Below are positions 1 to 8,354 of a stretch of DNA of 59,056 nt, in pieces. The notes under the pieces were generated by a model. The model was not told the origin of the DNA. It did not search any database and worked only from the letters and a program-made list of their open reading frames with translations. Position 1 is the first letter of the stretch. Each line of letters begins with the position of its first letter. A program made the translations under genes and the position numbers. Origin of the DNA: a virus. The stretch lies in the IMG/VR virus record IMGVR_UViG_3300024255_002709, positions 1-59,056 of that record, one strand, 5' to 3'.

Positions 1-407
1 GATGGGTCTCCTTTGTATGGTTGAAAGTATTTACCACCTAATCGGTTTTTATCTTTCTCACCAACAACAGTTACAAATGCAGTTGTTTCTTCATCAAACT
101 TTTTAAGAATTTCTGTGGGTTTGTATGGATTTTTAACTCTATGTATTTTGGATTTTGGAATTCCAAACATAGTAGTCATAATTTTTACCTTTTCTTTGAA
201 GTTAAAAGGTGATTTAGGTAATTGTACCTTATCAGATGTACCTACATACACATTATCTTTACCAAACTTTTTTACAAGGTGCTGGTAAGTTCCATAGTGT
301 CCTTTATGCATAGGTTGAAACCTACCCACATAGATAACTACTGTTTTTTTAATAGGATTTTCATCCCCCATTATACTCTCTACGAGAAATTTGGAAAGTT
401 CATTCAT
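1..407 (-). CDS. Nucleotidyltransferase (cytidylyltransferase-like), partial at window edge
   Basis: The reading frame opens with ATG at 407 and runs off the left edge, so only about the first 135 residues are visible. Residues 22-36 carry a nucleotidyltransferase core (VVIYVGRFQPMHKGH), a form of the HxGH nucleotide-binding motif of NadM/cytidylyltransferase-like enzymes. These proteins join a nucleoside triphosphate to a small phosphorylated substrate; the substrate cannot be read here. The first 12 residues (MNELSKFLVESI) are a short amphipathic leader ahead of the core and resemble T4 capsid-targeting leaders. A TATATTTATA element lies 21 bases upstream and an AAGG precedes the start, so the gene probably heads a new transcript. 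Family assignment is good, role unknown. Confidence 0.8.
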   Translation of the reverse strand, partial: MNELSKFLVESIMGDENPIKKTVVIYVGRFQPMHKGHYGTYQHLVKKFGKDNVYVGTSDKVQLPKSPFNFKEKVKIMTTMFGIPKSKIHRVKNPYKPTEILKKFDEETTAFVTVVGEKDKNRLGGKYFQPYKGDP

Positions 408-428
408 ATCTGGTATACCTTATCAGTA

Positions 429-437
429 TATAAATAT
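429..437 (-). promoter_or_regulatory. Late-type promoter element (ATATTTATA)
   Basis: ATATTTATA in gene orientation, 21 bases before the start at 407. It belongs to the set of TATATTTATA elements found before first genes throughout the window and lies in the short gap after the 46-aa gene. Confidence 0.6.
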
Positions 438-451
438 GGAAGAAAAAATAA

Positions 452-592
452 TTAATGGTTTTTGTAGATAAACGGGTCTCGTTTACGCAATTCCTCTAAT
501 TTTTTCTTATATTGTTTTTTTAATTTTCTTCGAACATACCAACTTTTGATATAAACATAAGGAACAATAAATATTTTTTTTAAAAATGTCAT
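452..592 (-). CDS. Small basic hypothetical protein (46 aa)
   Basis: A 46-residue reading frame from ATG at 592 to TAA at 452, starting 4 bases after the stop of the E1-beta-like gene. The protein begins with a hydrophobic/aromatic segment (FLKKIFIVPYVYIKSWYV) and continues with a strongly basic stretch rich in Lys and Arg. It could be a short membrane-associated peptide or a nucleic-acid-binding one. It fills the space between the glycan operon and the next promoter and is probably its last gene. I recognise no family. The tight spacing and the correct operon strand are the main support. Confidence 0.5.
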   Translation of the reverse strand: MTFLKKIFIVPYVYIKSWYVRRKLKKQYKKKLEELRKRDPFIYKNH

Positions 593-596
593 AATT

Positions 597-1145
597 TTAA
601 TTTTTATAATACAATTCAGGATACTCTACTAATATATGTATTCCACCCTGAGATAATGCTCTTTCATATGCTGGTAAAATCTTTTCAGCACTATCTAATT
701 TTTCGATAGTACAATTCGTAACCATTTGTTTAAATGCATCTGTATAATCTGCCTTATGTTGATGACCTGGGTCTAATGGTTTATCTGAACCCTTACCAAC
801 TCTTACAATTACGTTTGGTTTCCATTCACCATCAGACATCGCTTCCAATTTATCTAAATGATTTATTAATTGATTAACTGCAAGAATTACAAAATCCCAT
901 CTTGGATAAAATGTAACAACTTGATGACCGGTCATTGCCAATCCCATTGTCATTCCCATTTGGGTTTCTTCCATTACTGGAGTTTCTATCATTCTTTCTT
1001 TTGGTAAACCTTCAATTGTTTTACTCATTGGGTTACCATAATAAACTATCTGTTGTCCGATGAATATTGTTTTTTCATCTTCCATTGTAAGTTTCATTGC
1101 TTCCGTTAACGCATCTAAATACGGTGTATATTCTGGACTACTCAT
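597..1145 (-). CDS. TPP-dependent dehydrogenase E1 beta-like, pyrimidine-binding domain only
   Basis: 182 aa, resembling the transketolase-type pyrimidine-binding domain of 2-oxoacid dehydrogenase E1 beta subunits. The conserved stretch around residues 58-85 (IETPVMEETQMGMTMGLAM) contains the acidic residues expected to contact the thiamine pyrimidine ring. Full E1 beta subunits are about 320-340 aa; this one lacks the C-terminal domain. The partner carrying the pyrophosphate-binding domain is encoded at 2125-2763, with an SDR gene between the two. No E2/E3 lipoyl components are visible. A role in building an unusual sugar by two-carbon transfer or decarboxylation, rather than central metabolism, is inferred from the context. 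It overlaps the preceding SDR gene by 8 bases. Confidence 0.75.
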   Translation of the reverse strand: MSSPEYTPYLDALTEAMKLTMEDEKTIFIGQQIVYYGNPMSKTIEGLPKERMIETPVMEETQMGMTMGLAMTGHQVVTFYPRWDFVILAVNQLINHLDKLEAMSDGEWKPNVIVRVGKGSDKPLDPGHQHKADYTDAFKQMVTNCTIEKLDSAEKILPAYERALSQGGIHILVEYPELYYKN

Positions 1146-2112
1146 TACTCATTGTTTTTTTATAATGTTCATATGTTTTTCTAATACCTTCTTCGAATCC
1201 GAGTTTTGGCAACAATCTGTGATGTGCTTGTTTACCTGTATTCATTTTTCTTTTAGGTTCTCCATTGGGTTTACTTGTATCCCAATTGATTTTAATATCT
1301 TTACCACTAACCTTACATACCGTTTCAATCATTTCTTTAATTGTTATCTCAACACCACTTCCGATATTTACAATCTCACAATGTAATCTTTGTTCAGTAG
1401 CACTTAAACACGCTTCAGCAACATCTTCGGCATATACATAATCTCGAATTGGTGTACCATCTCCCCATGCTTCAATTTCACCATCCGATTCAAATACTTT
1501 TTTAATTGTTGCAGGTATTGCCATTGCATTTTCACCAAAGTTATCATATTCTCCAAAAATATTAGAAGGTCTCAAAATAGTCCAATTTATAAAATCATAT
1601 TGTCTTTTATACGCTTCAAGTATTAATTCCGGAATTCTCTTACTCCATGCTGGATACCAATCGTGTTTTGATGGTAGTGTACTCCAAACTGTATCTTCTA
1701 CAAATTCTTCAGCTGATGCATAAACACCTACCGATGAAAGAAAATTTATATACACACTATGGTGTGCACAATTTTTTATTAAGTTTATGTTTGCAGTTAT
1801 AGATGGAACTAGAAAATCAACAGGATTAGATTCAGCTGTTTTTGGTGTTCCTTTTATTCCAAAGCAATTTATAACATCGTTTAAATTGTAAATTTCAAAT
1901 AAAGAACTTACTTTCCAATAATCAGTTAAATCTATATTATGAAATATAAAACTATCACCATATTGGGTACAATCATATGTTGGTTCTTTTATATCAACAC
2001 CAACAACCAAGTGATTCTCAGGAGAAGCTTCTATTAATTTTTTTACAACATGATATCCTACTAACCCACTACATCCAGTAACAAGTGTTGTATGTACTAT
2101 TTCTTTTTTCAT
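1138..2112 (-). CDS. NAD-dependent epimerase/dehydratase (extended SDR)
   Basis: 324 aa, normal length for an extended short-chain dehydrogenase/reductase acting on nucleotide sugars. The Rossmann motif TGCSGLVG is at residues 12-19 and the serine region (NFLSSVGVYAS) at 123-133. The usual YxxxK catalytic pair is not in register: the segment reads WYPAWSKR, with Tyr153 and Lys158 five apart and Pro at the normal Tyr position. The enzyme may use a shifted Tyr, be altered, or be inactive. It lies between the two halves of the TPP-dependent E1 pair, suggesting a shared pathway. The precise substrate cannot be assigned. Confidence 0.85.
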   Translation of the reverse strand: MKKEIVHTTLVTGCSGLVGYHVVKKLIEASPENHLVVGVDIKEPTYDCTQYGDSFIFHNIDLTDYWKVSSLFEIYNLNDVINCFGIKGTPKTAESNPVDFLVPSITANINLIKNCAHHSVYINFLSSVGVYASAEEFVEDTVWSTLPSKHDWYPAWSKRIPELILEAYKRQYDFINWTILRPSNIFGEYDNFGENAMAIPATIKKVFESDGEIEAWGDGTPIRDYVYAEDVAEACLSATEQRLHCEIVNIGSGVEITIKEMIETVCKVSGKDIKINWDTSKPNGEPKRKMNTGKQAHHRLLPKLGFEEGIRKTYEHYKKTMSNE

Positions 2113-2124
2113 TTTTTAATAATT

Positions 2125-2763
2125 TTAAAACACTACCCACTTACCTGTTCCGTAATGTGGATATTTTGATTCATACTTATAATATATTACATCTTCTGGC
2201 AATTCTCTCTGAATACCATTCCAAGTATCTAATGTTGGAGTGTTTGTACTTACACCATTATCTTCTACAATAAAATGAAGAGGTAAATCATAATTTCTTG
2301 CATACTTGTGAACTTCGTAAAAGATTCCACTTTCAAATGACATATCTCCTATAAAAACCCAAACCTTATCATTACTACCTTTAAGTTTAAGTGATTTTGC
2401 AACTCCTAATGCAATTGGTAAAGTACCAGTTACAATTGCAGATGCATAAAAATTAGATTCTTTATCTACGATAGTAATTGATTTACCATCGAGTATTTTT
2501 TGTTTTAGTTTTGATTCTTCTACACCATGTAAAAGTGCATGATAATGAGACCTCCAAGTTGAGAATACCCAATCTGTTGGAGATATTTTTTTGAACACTT
2601 CTATAAGTTGTTCTTCATTTCCATTTGATAGATGAATGGGTCCTGTAATTTCCCCACCTTCCCAATGTGAAATTATATCATCTTCAAATTGAATGAGTTC
2701 TTCTTTTGTGTAATTACCCGATTCCCATCTATCTTCGTGGTAATCTAAATTTTTAATTATCAT
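2125..2763 (-). CDS. TPP-dependent dehydrogenase E1 alpha-like subunit
   Basis: 212 aa. Residues 71-80 (RSHYHALLHG), 105-123 (FYASAIVTGTLPIALGVAK) and 139-176 follow the pattern of E1 alpha subunits of pyruvate/acetoin-type dehydrogenases. The thiamine-pyrophosphate/Mg motif is GDM at 139-141 with EDN at 167-169, in place of the usual GDG...NN. At 212 aa it is much shorter than the usual 320-370 aa. With the beta-like gene at 597-1145 it would form a minimal heteromeric enzyme. It overlaps the next upstream gene by 4 bases. Fold assignment is confident; substrate and chemistry are not. Confidence 0.78.
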   Translation of the reverse strand: MIIKNLDYHEDRWESGNYTKEELIQFEDDIISHWEGGEITGPIHLSNGNEEQLIEVFKKISPTDWVFSTWRSHYHALLHGVEESKLKQKILDGKSITIVDKESNFYASAIVTGTLPIALGVAKSLKLKGSNDKVWVFIGDMSFESGIFYEVHKYARNYDLPLHFIVEDNGVSTNTPTLDTWNGIQRELPEDVIYYKYESKYPHYGTGKWVVF

Positions 2764-3929
2764 ATAAAAATATTTTTAATATAGTCTAAATCGTTTTTTT
2801 TATTAATAATTTCACAGACTATTTTGTTATTGTTTATAAATCTATCCTTAAACATTACATAAAAATCTTTAATAACATCAGGATTATTTTTTATTAGTTC
2901 TAGTTGTTTAAATATAAGTTTCATTCGAATCAAAGGGTCTTCTTCGGAATCATATGAATGGTCTATAATATCATCAAACATATCAAATCCATATATTTTT
3001 CTTAATTCACTTAAGTGATTATGTGGTGCTACAAATATTGGCAACTGATAATAATAAAATGGTTTTAATGATTTTTCTGTAATGTGAATAACATCCTCTG
3101 AAAAATCTGTTTCAGTTACAATATTAACATAACTATTTTTAAATGTAGTAACATTTATAATAGGAGAATCAATTTCATCAAATGTAAATTTTTCATTTTC
3201 ATAAAAACTTAACTTTGAACCATTTTGTATTATTGAGTTATATGAATCAGTAAATGTTTTATATTCTGTTTCAATACTTTTTAGCAACCCATCGTTATCA
3301 TGTGATACACTAAAATCTACACACGAATAATCAACATCTTTTAATATATTAGTTTCTTTTAATAAAACAATAGTTGCCAATCTATGACTAACCATTTTAT
3401 TATTATGACACATAAACAAAAAGTTTCTATCATCATCAGATGGTTCAATAAAATTTGTTTGTAAAAGATTTGAGTGTTCTATTGATTGATAAAATGGAAA
3501 ATAAAAATTAATTTTACTTTTCATATCACTCAAATATTTTTTAATTTTATTATTGTTTACAAATAAATAAATTTTACTTGTATCAATATTATTATTTAAA
3601 CAATATTCATTAAAAGAAAATACTTCAGATTCCAAAAAACATTCATTTAAATGAAATATAAAAACCTTTAACCCTTTTTTAATATACTTCTGTAATATAT
3701 CTGAAAATATGTTTTGGTCATCAACTGTAAGATTATTTAAATTAACTATTGGATAAATTACTTCATTAAAATCATGAACATTATTTTCCGAAACAAATTC
3801 TATATCGATTCCTATTCTTTCAAATATAGTAGATACTACTTCATTTCTATGTCCCAATTCATTTTGATTAAAAAAATATTGATGGGGTAAGAAACTTGAT
3901 AATATACTATCCAATACTTTTACTTTCAT
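2760..3929 (-). CDS. Putative glycosyltransferase, TEK-motif paralogue 1
   Basis: 389 aa; one of four related proteins in the cluster (also 7158-8354, 11667-13025, 13022-14317). The shared C-terminal block reads HITEKSLKPFYYYQLPIF, followed by a conserved NH, then DDIIDHSYD. A middle block (FLFMCHNNKMVSHR) is shared in the form CxNxxxxxHR. The ES/ET...TEK...P arrangement resembles the nucleotide-sugar site of GT10 fucosyltransferases and exostosin-like enzymes, so a glycosyltransferase role is inferred. No signal peptide or membrane segment is evident. Very AT-rich, like its neighbours. The start ATG overlaps the RmlC-like gene by 4 bases. Confidence 0.6.
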   Translation of the reverse strand: MKVKVLDSILSSFLPHQYFFNQNELGHRNEVVSTIFERIGIDIEFVSENNVHDFNEVIYPIVNLNNLTVDDQNIFSDILQKYIKKGLKVFIFHLNECFLESEVFSFNEYCLNNNIDTSKIYLFVNNNKIKKYLSDMKSKINFYFPFYQSIEHSNLLQTNFIEPSDDDRNFLFMCHNNKMVSHRLATIVLLKETNILKDVDYSCVDFSVSHDNDGLLKSIETEYKTFTDSYNSIIQNGSKLSFYENEKFTFDEIDSPIINVTTFKNSYVNIVTETDFSEDVIHITEKSLKPFYYYQLPIFVAPHNHLSELRKIYGFDMFDDIIDHSYDSEEDPLIRMKLIFKQLELIKNNPDVIKDFYVMFKDRFINNNKIVCEIINKKNDLDYIKNIFI

Positions 3930-4522
3930 GGAGTATCTCTTTTAGAAAGAAGTGGGTTTTGGCATGGCCATTCTATATTGAATTTAGGGTCATTCCAAAA
4001 TATTGTACCTTGGTCTTCTACATCATTATATACACCAGGATATGCAAGTTTATAATAAAATACAGAATTATCTTCCATTACATAATGTCCATTTGCAAAA
4101 CCAGGTGGTATTAATACTTGTGTTTGTGTCTGAGGTGATATTATATAAGTTTCCCAACTACCATATTGTGGATTGGTTACAATATTTCCACCCCTCACAT
4201 CAAGTACAACTAAATATATTTTTCCTGAAATACAACTTATTAATTTCCAAGTTTTATCATCGTAATGCATTCCTCGTAAAACACCTTCTTGTGATTTAGA
4301 ATATCTATCGTGTTTAAAATCAACTCCATTTTCTCTCTCACCAACAGGTATCATTCTATCATAATAATCTTGATGATATAGTGTTGCTATTTCCCCCCTA
4401 AGTTCATGGTAAACAGCCGGTTGGATTATTTTTACTCCTCCAGTTAAAACCTTCGAGTTGTATATATGAATATCATTCCATGCTCTTTCTTTGTAGTAAA
4501 TACTTCTATTAATCGATGCCAT
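3926..4522 (-). CDS. rmlC-like: dTDP-4-dehydrorhamnose 3,5-epimerase-like protein (RmlC family)
   Basis: 198 aa, cupin fold, typical length. Visible RmlC landmarks are GVLRGMHYDD (His86, the expected catalytic base), Lys93, the VVLDVR strand at 105-110, IPPGFANGH at 138-146, the Tyr157/Tyr158 pair and the C-terminal NDPKFNIEWP. In the canonical GFAHGF motif the first His is Asn here, with a His two residues later, so activity or substrate may differ. RmlC enzymes invert C3 and/or C5 of NDP-4-keto-6-deoxy sugars. The dehydratase (8354-9361) and Fcl-like reductase (9358-10314) of the same cluster could provide the substrate and use the product. Confidence 0.88.
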   Translation of the reverse strand: MASINRSIYYKERAWNDIHIYNSKVLTGGVKIIQPAVYHELRGEIATLYHQDYYDRMIPVGERENGVDFKHDRYSKSQEGVLRGMHYDDKTWKLISCISGKIYLVVLDVRGGNIVTNPQYGSWETYIISPQTQTQVLIPPGFANGHYVMEDNSVFYYKLAYPGVYNDVEDQGTIFWNDPKFNIEWPCQNPLLSKRDTP

Positions 4523-5277
4523 TATAACTTATTTTTATTAATTATCGAAACACCTCTTTTTTGAACTACTTGAGTTGAACACTTATTTGCAAATTCAATA
4601 GATTCTTCGATGTTGTATGTATGTATATATTTAAATATTAAACCTGCTAAAAAACTATCTCCGGCACCAGCAACATCTTTAACACTAACTTCCTTTGTTG
4701 GATAATTTTTTCCTCCAAAATCACACCCATTCGGTCCTCTAGTAATAATTGTTTTGTTTTTTAACCATTCGTTATTATCTATCTTAGTTTTACTTCTAAG
4801 ATATTCATGATAATTTATTTTTATAAAGGAAATATTCTTACACCATTCTCCAAGTTTCTTTTTTGTATCCAAGAATGTTGGGCAATTACATTTCGATGAA
4901 ATTTCTAATATATCACTTTTTGATAAGAATCCTTTATTATAATCTGCAAATACCACTAAATCAAAATCATCTAGGTTTGGTAATTCTGTTAATTTAAGGG
5001 GAGAAACTTTATCATTTTCATCTATTCGTAACAAAATGTAATTATAAGAGTTATCAACATACCTTATTTTTACAACTTCTTCTGAATTACATATTAGTTG
5101 TGTATCTACATCTAGTGATTTTAAATTTAGTTCTACATTTTCTGCCATTCCTTTTGAGTAAACTTCTCTTAGTGGTTTTATGACAGGAACTGGTGCTTCT
5201 GGTGATAATCGTAAAACCTCACCATAAATAAAAACATCATCACAACTTTCTCCTATTACTAGTACCTTCATTACCAA
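4522..5277 (-). CDS. hldE-like (kinase domain): PfkB-family sugar kinase, HldE/RfaE N-terminal-like
   Basis: 251 aa. The N-terminus has DVFIYGEVLRLSPEAPVPV (residues 14-32), very close to the opening of D-glycero-beta-D-manno-heptose-7-phosphate kinase. The GMAENV segment near 43-48 matches the substrate loop, and DVAGAGDSF at 201-209 holds the catalytic Asp207 and anion hole of PfkB kinases. It is somewhat shorter than the usual ~310-aa kinase domain. In many bacteria HldE is fused to a nucleotidyltransferase; here such a protein is separate, at 19383-19796. It overlaps the upstream gene by 7 bases. Phosphorylation of a heptose or related sugar is the best guess. Confidence 0.85.
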   Translation of the reverse strand: MVMKVLVIGESCDDVFIYGEVLRLSPEAPVPVIKPLREVYSKGMAENVELNLKSLDVDTQLICNSEEVVKIRYVDNSYNYILLRIDENDKVSPLKLTELPNLDDFDLVVFADYNKGFLSKSDILEISSKCNCPTFLDTKKKLGEWCKNISFIKINYHEYLRSKTKIDNNEWLKNKTIITRGPNGCDFGGKNYPTKEVSVKDVAGAGDSFLAGLIFKYIHTYNIEESIEFANKCSTQVVQKRGVSIINKNKL

Positions 5278-5672
5278 CTAATTTTCCAATCATTAAACTC
5301 GGATGCAATACAATCTACTTTGTAATCTTTCCTACCACCATCAACTTCTTGTATTTTATTTTTTGCAGTATTTCGGATTCCATTCAATCCATGTGTTAGC
5401 ATTAATTGATTACCTACATTATCCCCACTTCTAGCATTATCTTCATTTACCCAGATATGAGTATTCATTTGAGCAAGTACAATTACTGCTCTAATAAAAT
5501 CTCCATCAATTTTTAATTGTTTTGTTGTAGTTAATATTTCTGTAATATCATGTACAATTTCTTCAATCTCTTTTTGATATTCTTTTTTGTGTTGTGGTAT
5601 TTTAACTTCTTTAAGTTGAACTATTGTTAGTCTATCTATTAGTTCCCCAAGAGTTGGTAGATATTTTCTCAT
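5271..5672 (-). CDS. Conserved hypothetical protein, DUF4254-like
   Basis: 133 aa, predicted largely helical and soluble. It opens with LGELIDRLTIVQLKE and contains QMNTHIWVNEDNARSGD in the middle, reminiscent of the N...W..ED.AR signature of DUF4254 proteins in sugar-biosynthesis loci. It lies between the DegT-like and HldE-like genes, overlapping both by a few bases, so it is probably co-translated with them. No catalytic motif can be named. The family link is tentative. Confidence 0.6.
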   Translation of the reverse strand: MRKYLPTLGELIDRLTIVQLKEVKIPQHKKEYQKEIEEIVHDITEILTTTKQLKIDGDFIRAVIVLAQMNTHIWVNEDNARSGDNVGNQLMLTHGLNGIRNTAKNKIQEVDGGRKDYKVDCIASEFNDWKISW

Positions 5673-6310
5673 ATAACATATTTGGTATAAATATTCTGTT
5701 TTCTTAAATCCCCATATTCTTCAGATGAACCACATGGTTCGTTAAATGGTTGTATTTTATCTGAATTGAATATTTTTAATCCATTATACGCTGCTTCTGG
5801 ACTCATATACATATGCCAACCCACACATTCAAACTCATCTTCTTTATATAATCTATCCTTGTGTCTACCATCATAAATCATAGGTCTTGCCCATTCATTA
5901 AAATCATCTCTGTTTGTTAATATCATTCCACCTTGTCCAATATTTAATATTTTTTTTAAATGAAATGATAAAATCATAAATTTATCTTCATATCCTCTAC
6001 CCATTCCTTCATAGAATGCAGTTGCAGAATCAATGATACTTGTATCTCCAATTGGATACAATCCTTTCCATTTTATATCTCTAAATTTAGGTCTGTTACC
6101 ACTTAAGATAATTTGGTTTGGAACGGATACATAGGTATTTGCTGGTATCTCAATATCAGTATCAACAATATCTAAATAATGTAGAACCAATCTTATTGCA
6201 TTTGAATTGGAATCACACGCAATACCATATCTGTAACCAGTATAGTTTGCAACCTCATCTTCAAATCGTGTTACCCAATCCCATGGGTCATTTATATTAT
6301 AATCTTTCAT
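5669..6310 (-). CDS. DegT/DnrJ/EryC1-type aminotransferase-like protein, short form
   Basis: 213 aa from ATG at 6310. It follows the DegT fold from NINDPWDWVTRFE through ACDSNSNAIRL to SFHLKKILNIGQGG (115-128). Lys120 is the expected PLP lysine, and the GQGG after it is typical. Full DegT enzymes are ~370 aa; this form stops before the C-terminal domain, ending in PCGSSEEYGDL-like sequence. The frame remains open upstream for 14 codons that look like the family N-terminus (LSVSYDSENETYKY). They are preceded in frame by ATG TGA, so the original start may have been lost to a nonsense change. PLP-dependent amino transfer to a keto-sugar, or a dehydratase-like role, is inferred. Confidence 0.8.
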   Translation of the reverse strand: MKDYNINDPWDWVTRFEDEVANYTGYRYGIACDSNSNAIRLVLHYLDIVDTDIEIPANTYVSVPNQIILSGNRPKFRDIKWKGLYPIGDTSIIDSATAFYEGMGRGYEDKFMILSFHLKKILNIGQGGMILTNRDDFNEWARPMIYDGRHKDRLYKEDEFECVGWHMYMSPEAAYNGLKIFNSDKIQPFNEPCGSSEEYGDLRKQNIYTKYVI

Positions 6311-6376
6311 ATATTTGTATGTTTCATTTTCACTATCATAGCTAACTGATAATCACATAGTTATACAATTTAACAT

Positions 6377-7156
6377 TTATTGTTTTTTGTATCCATAATC
6401 TTCTCCACCCTTTCCTACAAAGTGCCCATCCCAATTCTCTTCTTCATGCAATTTGTGATGCTCATACTCATTTGTTTTATAGGTACTTCTATGTGGTGGA
6501 TTATCTTTATCATATTCTGATGTTGATATATAATAGAAAAATCTAATAGCACATCTTGGTATATCATTCGGTGCATTTACTGCACTTACTCTATGATACG
6601 GACCATGTTTAATATTTTCATTAATAACCAATCGATTAAATTTTGGTGAAACGGATTCTATTAGATTTGATTTTGGATTGATATCTATATTATCATCCCA
6701 ATATTGTATATGCCCTCCCCATTCAGTTTTCCAATCTGGCGTAATGTATAATAGTGTAGTTAGTTTTCTATGTAGTCTGATTCTATCGTTCCAATTGAAA
6801 TCATAATGACAACCCAAGTCCTTTCCATTTCTAATAATAGAATAACCTCCACCAACTAAGTGAGGGTCTGGTAATAATCCTACAATACCTGTCATTTGTT
6901 CTAATTCATATAAGAACTCTCCACTATGCATTATATCATAGGTTACTCTATGTGCAGTTGGTAATGAAATTAAATCATTAAATTCTTCCATGCGAGAACC
7001 AGCACGAGTAAATACAGTCCATCCACCTTTTGGTGCATTCTTACACTCTTCATAAAGTTTATTTACAGTTTCTTCATCTAAAAAGTTATCGATTTTAGTT
7101 TTACCAAATCCATATTCTTTTTTACTGTGTTCCCAATCGTATTTTTTATTTATCAT
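6377..7156 (-). CDS. 2-oxoglutarate/Fe(II)-dependent oxygenase (prolyl-4-hydroxylase-like)
   Basis: 259 aa. The iron-binding facial triad is visible as CHYDFN (His117, Asp119) and GPYHRV (His188). Arg201 or Arg205 in IPRCAIRFFYY is placed to bind 2-oxoglutarate. WGGHIQYWDDN at 146-156 is the typical GGxL-like strand. Proteins of this type hydroxylate proteins or small molecules and are common in large marine phages. Here, inside a glycan cluster, it could oxidise a sugar or a virion protein side chain. The gene is one base from the TEK-motif paralogue upstream, with a 66-base gap after it. Confidence 0.88.
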   Translation of the reverse strand: MINKKYDWEHSKKEYGFGKTKIDNFLDEETVNKLYEECKNAPKGGWTVFTRAGSRMEEFNDLISLPTAHRVTYDIMHSGEFLYELEQMTGIVGLLPDPHLVGGGYSIIRNGKDLGCHYDFNWNDRIRLHRKLTTLLYITPDWKTEWGGHIQYWDDNIDINPKSNLIESVSPKFNRLVINENIKHGPYHRVSAVNAPNDIPRCAIRFFYYISTSEYDKDNPPHRSTYKTNEYEHHKLHEEENWDGHFVGKGGEDYGYKKQ

Positions 7157-7157
7157 A

Positions 7158-8354
7158 TCATTTACATAAAATATTTTTTATCTTCTGTACATCTTTTCTT
7201 TCTAAATTTACAAGTGTTCTAATTATTTCATGATTTTTTTCAAATCGTAATCTATTATCTACATAAAACTTAGATAGTTGGTTTTTCATTTTATACAATC
7301 TTTTAATTTCATCAAATATCATACTATATCTCTGTTGATAATCTGATTCTAAATCATAATCATGGTTTATAAAATCACGAAACACATCTAATCCATAATG
7401 TTCTTCTATAAACTTAACATGGTTTGAATTAGCAAAAAATAATGGTAATTGAAAATAATAAAATGGTATAAGTGTTTTTTCTGTAATATGCATATGCCTA
7501 TTATCAAACTCATCGAACTTAGATTCATTTACTATGTTTATATATGAAAATTTATATGGATTTTTATCATAATAAATATTGTAATCTATTACACCATTTT
7601 CATTTTCAAATTCATAACCCATTTCAAATTCACTTTTTTTAGGACAGATGGAAACTAATTTTTCATAAAATGACTCAATTGATTTAAATGTATTACCAGT
7701 TATCCGTTCATACTTTGTGCGTAATATACCATCATCTGCTCTTTCTACGGCATCTAAATAATCTGGTCTTCTTAAATGAGACCAATCGATTTCATCCACC
7801 ATTCCATGTTTTAATAAATCAACAATAACACAAGTTCTATATGCATTTACTGCTCTATTATAACATTGAAATATTTTTTTCTTAGAATCATTATCAAAAG
7901 TTGGGTCTTGGTTACTTATTACACACTTAGCACTTTCCCATAAAATTCGTTCTAGTGATTCTACCTGTATCTTATTATCATTTGTATATAACTTACCATT
8001 CCACCTATTATTGTTTATTAAAACACTATTATTTAAATCACCATCACCATCAATAATAAACGATTCAATTATATCTATGGAATTATTAAGACCCGATTCA
8101 TTATCAGATACATATAATATTTTAATATCATATTCTTTTTGTTTTTTCCATATAAGTTTATCGTATTCTGATAAATAAGTTTTCATATCTTGCCATACAT
8201 GACCTTGAAAATATTTTACATAAACATATTTTTCATTTGTAGATAGGTTATCAATGGAAGTTAAATTAGTATAGTCAATACCATAGGTATTTTTAAAATC
8301 TAACAATCTTTCGAAGAACCAAGAATCTTCTCTTATGTAAAGTAATTTTCTCAC
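7158..8354 (-). CDS. Putative glycosyltransferase, TEK-motif paralogue 2
   Basis: 398 aa; same family as 2760-3929, 11667-13025 and 13022-14317. Shared blocks are FQCYNRAVNAYRTCVIVDLL (middle) and HITEKTLIPFYYFQLPLFFA with a following NH and DFINHDYD (C-terminal third). The N-terminal 150 residues are poorly conserved between copies, as expected for an acceptor-recognition domain. No transmembrane segment is seen. The GT10/exostosin-like reading rests on the TEK block and its spacing to the small-Pro segment. Its start shares one base with the stop of the GMD-like gene. Confidence 0.6.
   Translation of the reverse strand: MRKLLYIREDSWFFERLLDFKNTYGIDYTNLTSIDNLSTNEKYVYVKYFQGHVWQDMKTYLSEYDKLIWKKQKEYDIKILYVSDNESGLNNSIDIIESFIIDGDGDLNNSVLINNNRWNGKLYTNDNKIQVESLERILWESAKCVISNQDPTFDNDSKKKIFQCYNRAVNAYRTCVIVDLLKHGMVDEIDWSHLRRPDYLDAVERADDGILRTKYERITGNTFKSIESFYEKLVSICPKKSEFEMGYEFENENGVIDYNIYYDKNPYKFSYINIVNESKFDEFDNRHMHITEKTLIPFYYFQLPLFFANSNHVKFIEEHYGLDVFRDFINHDYDLESDYQQRYSMIFDEIKRLYKMKNQLSKFYVDNRLRFEKNHEIIRTLVNLERKDVQKIKNILCK

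Noticed and set aside
5686-5694. ATATTTATA 13 bases before the DUF4254-like gene
   Set aside because: It falls in the last codons of the DegT-like gene (IYTKY), the spacing is shorter than in all good cases, and the gene is inside an operon.
6311-6321. TATATTTGTA-like sequence on the plus strand before the DegT-like gene
   Set aside because: It faces the plus strand where no gene follows; it is part of the coding-like extension of the DegT gene.
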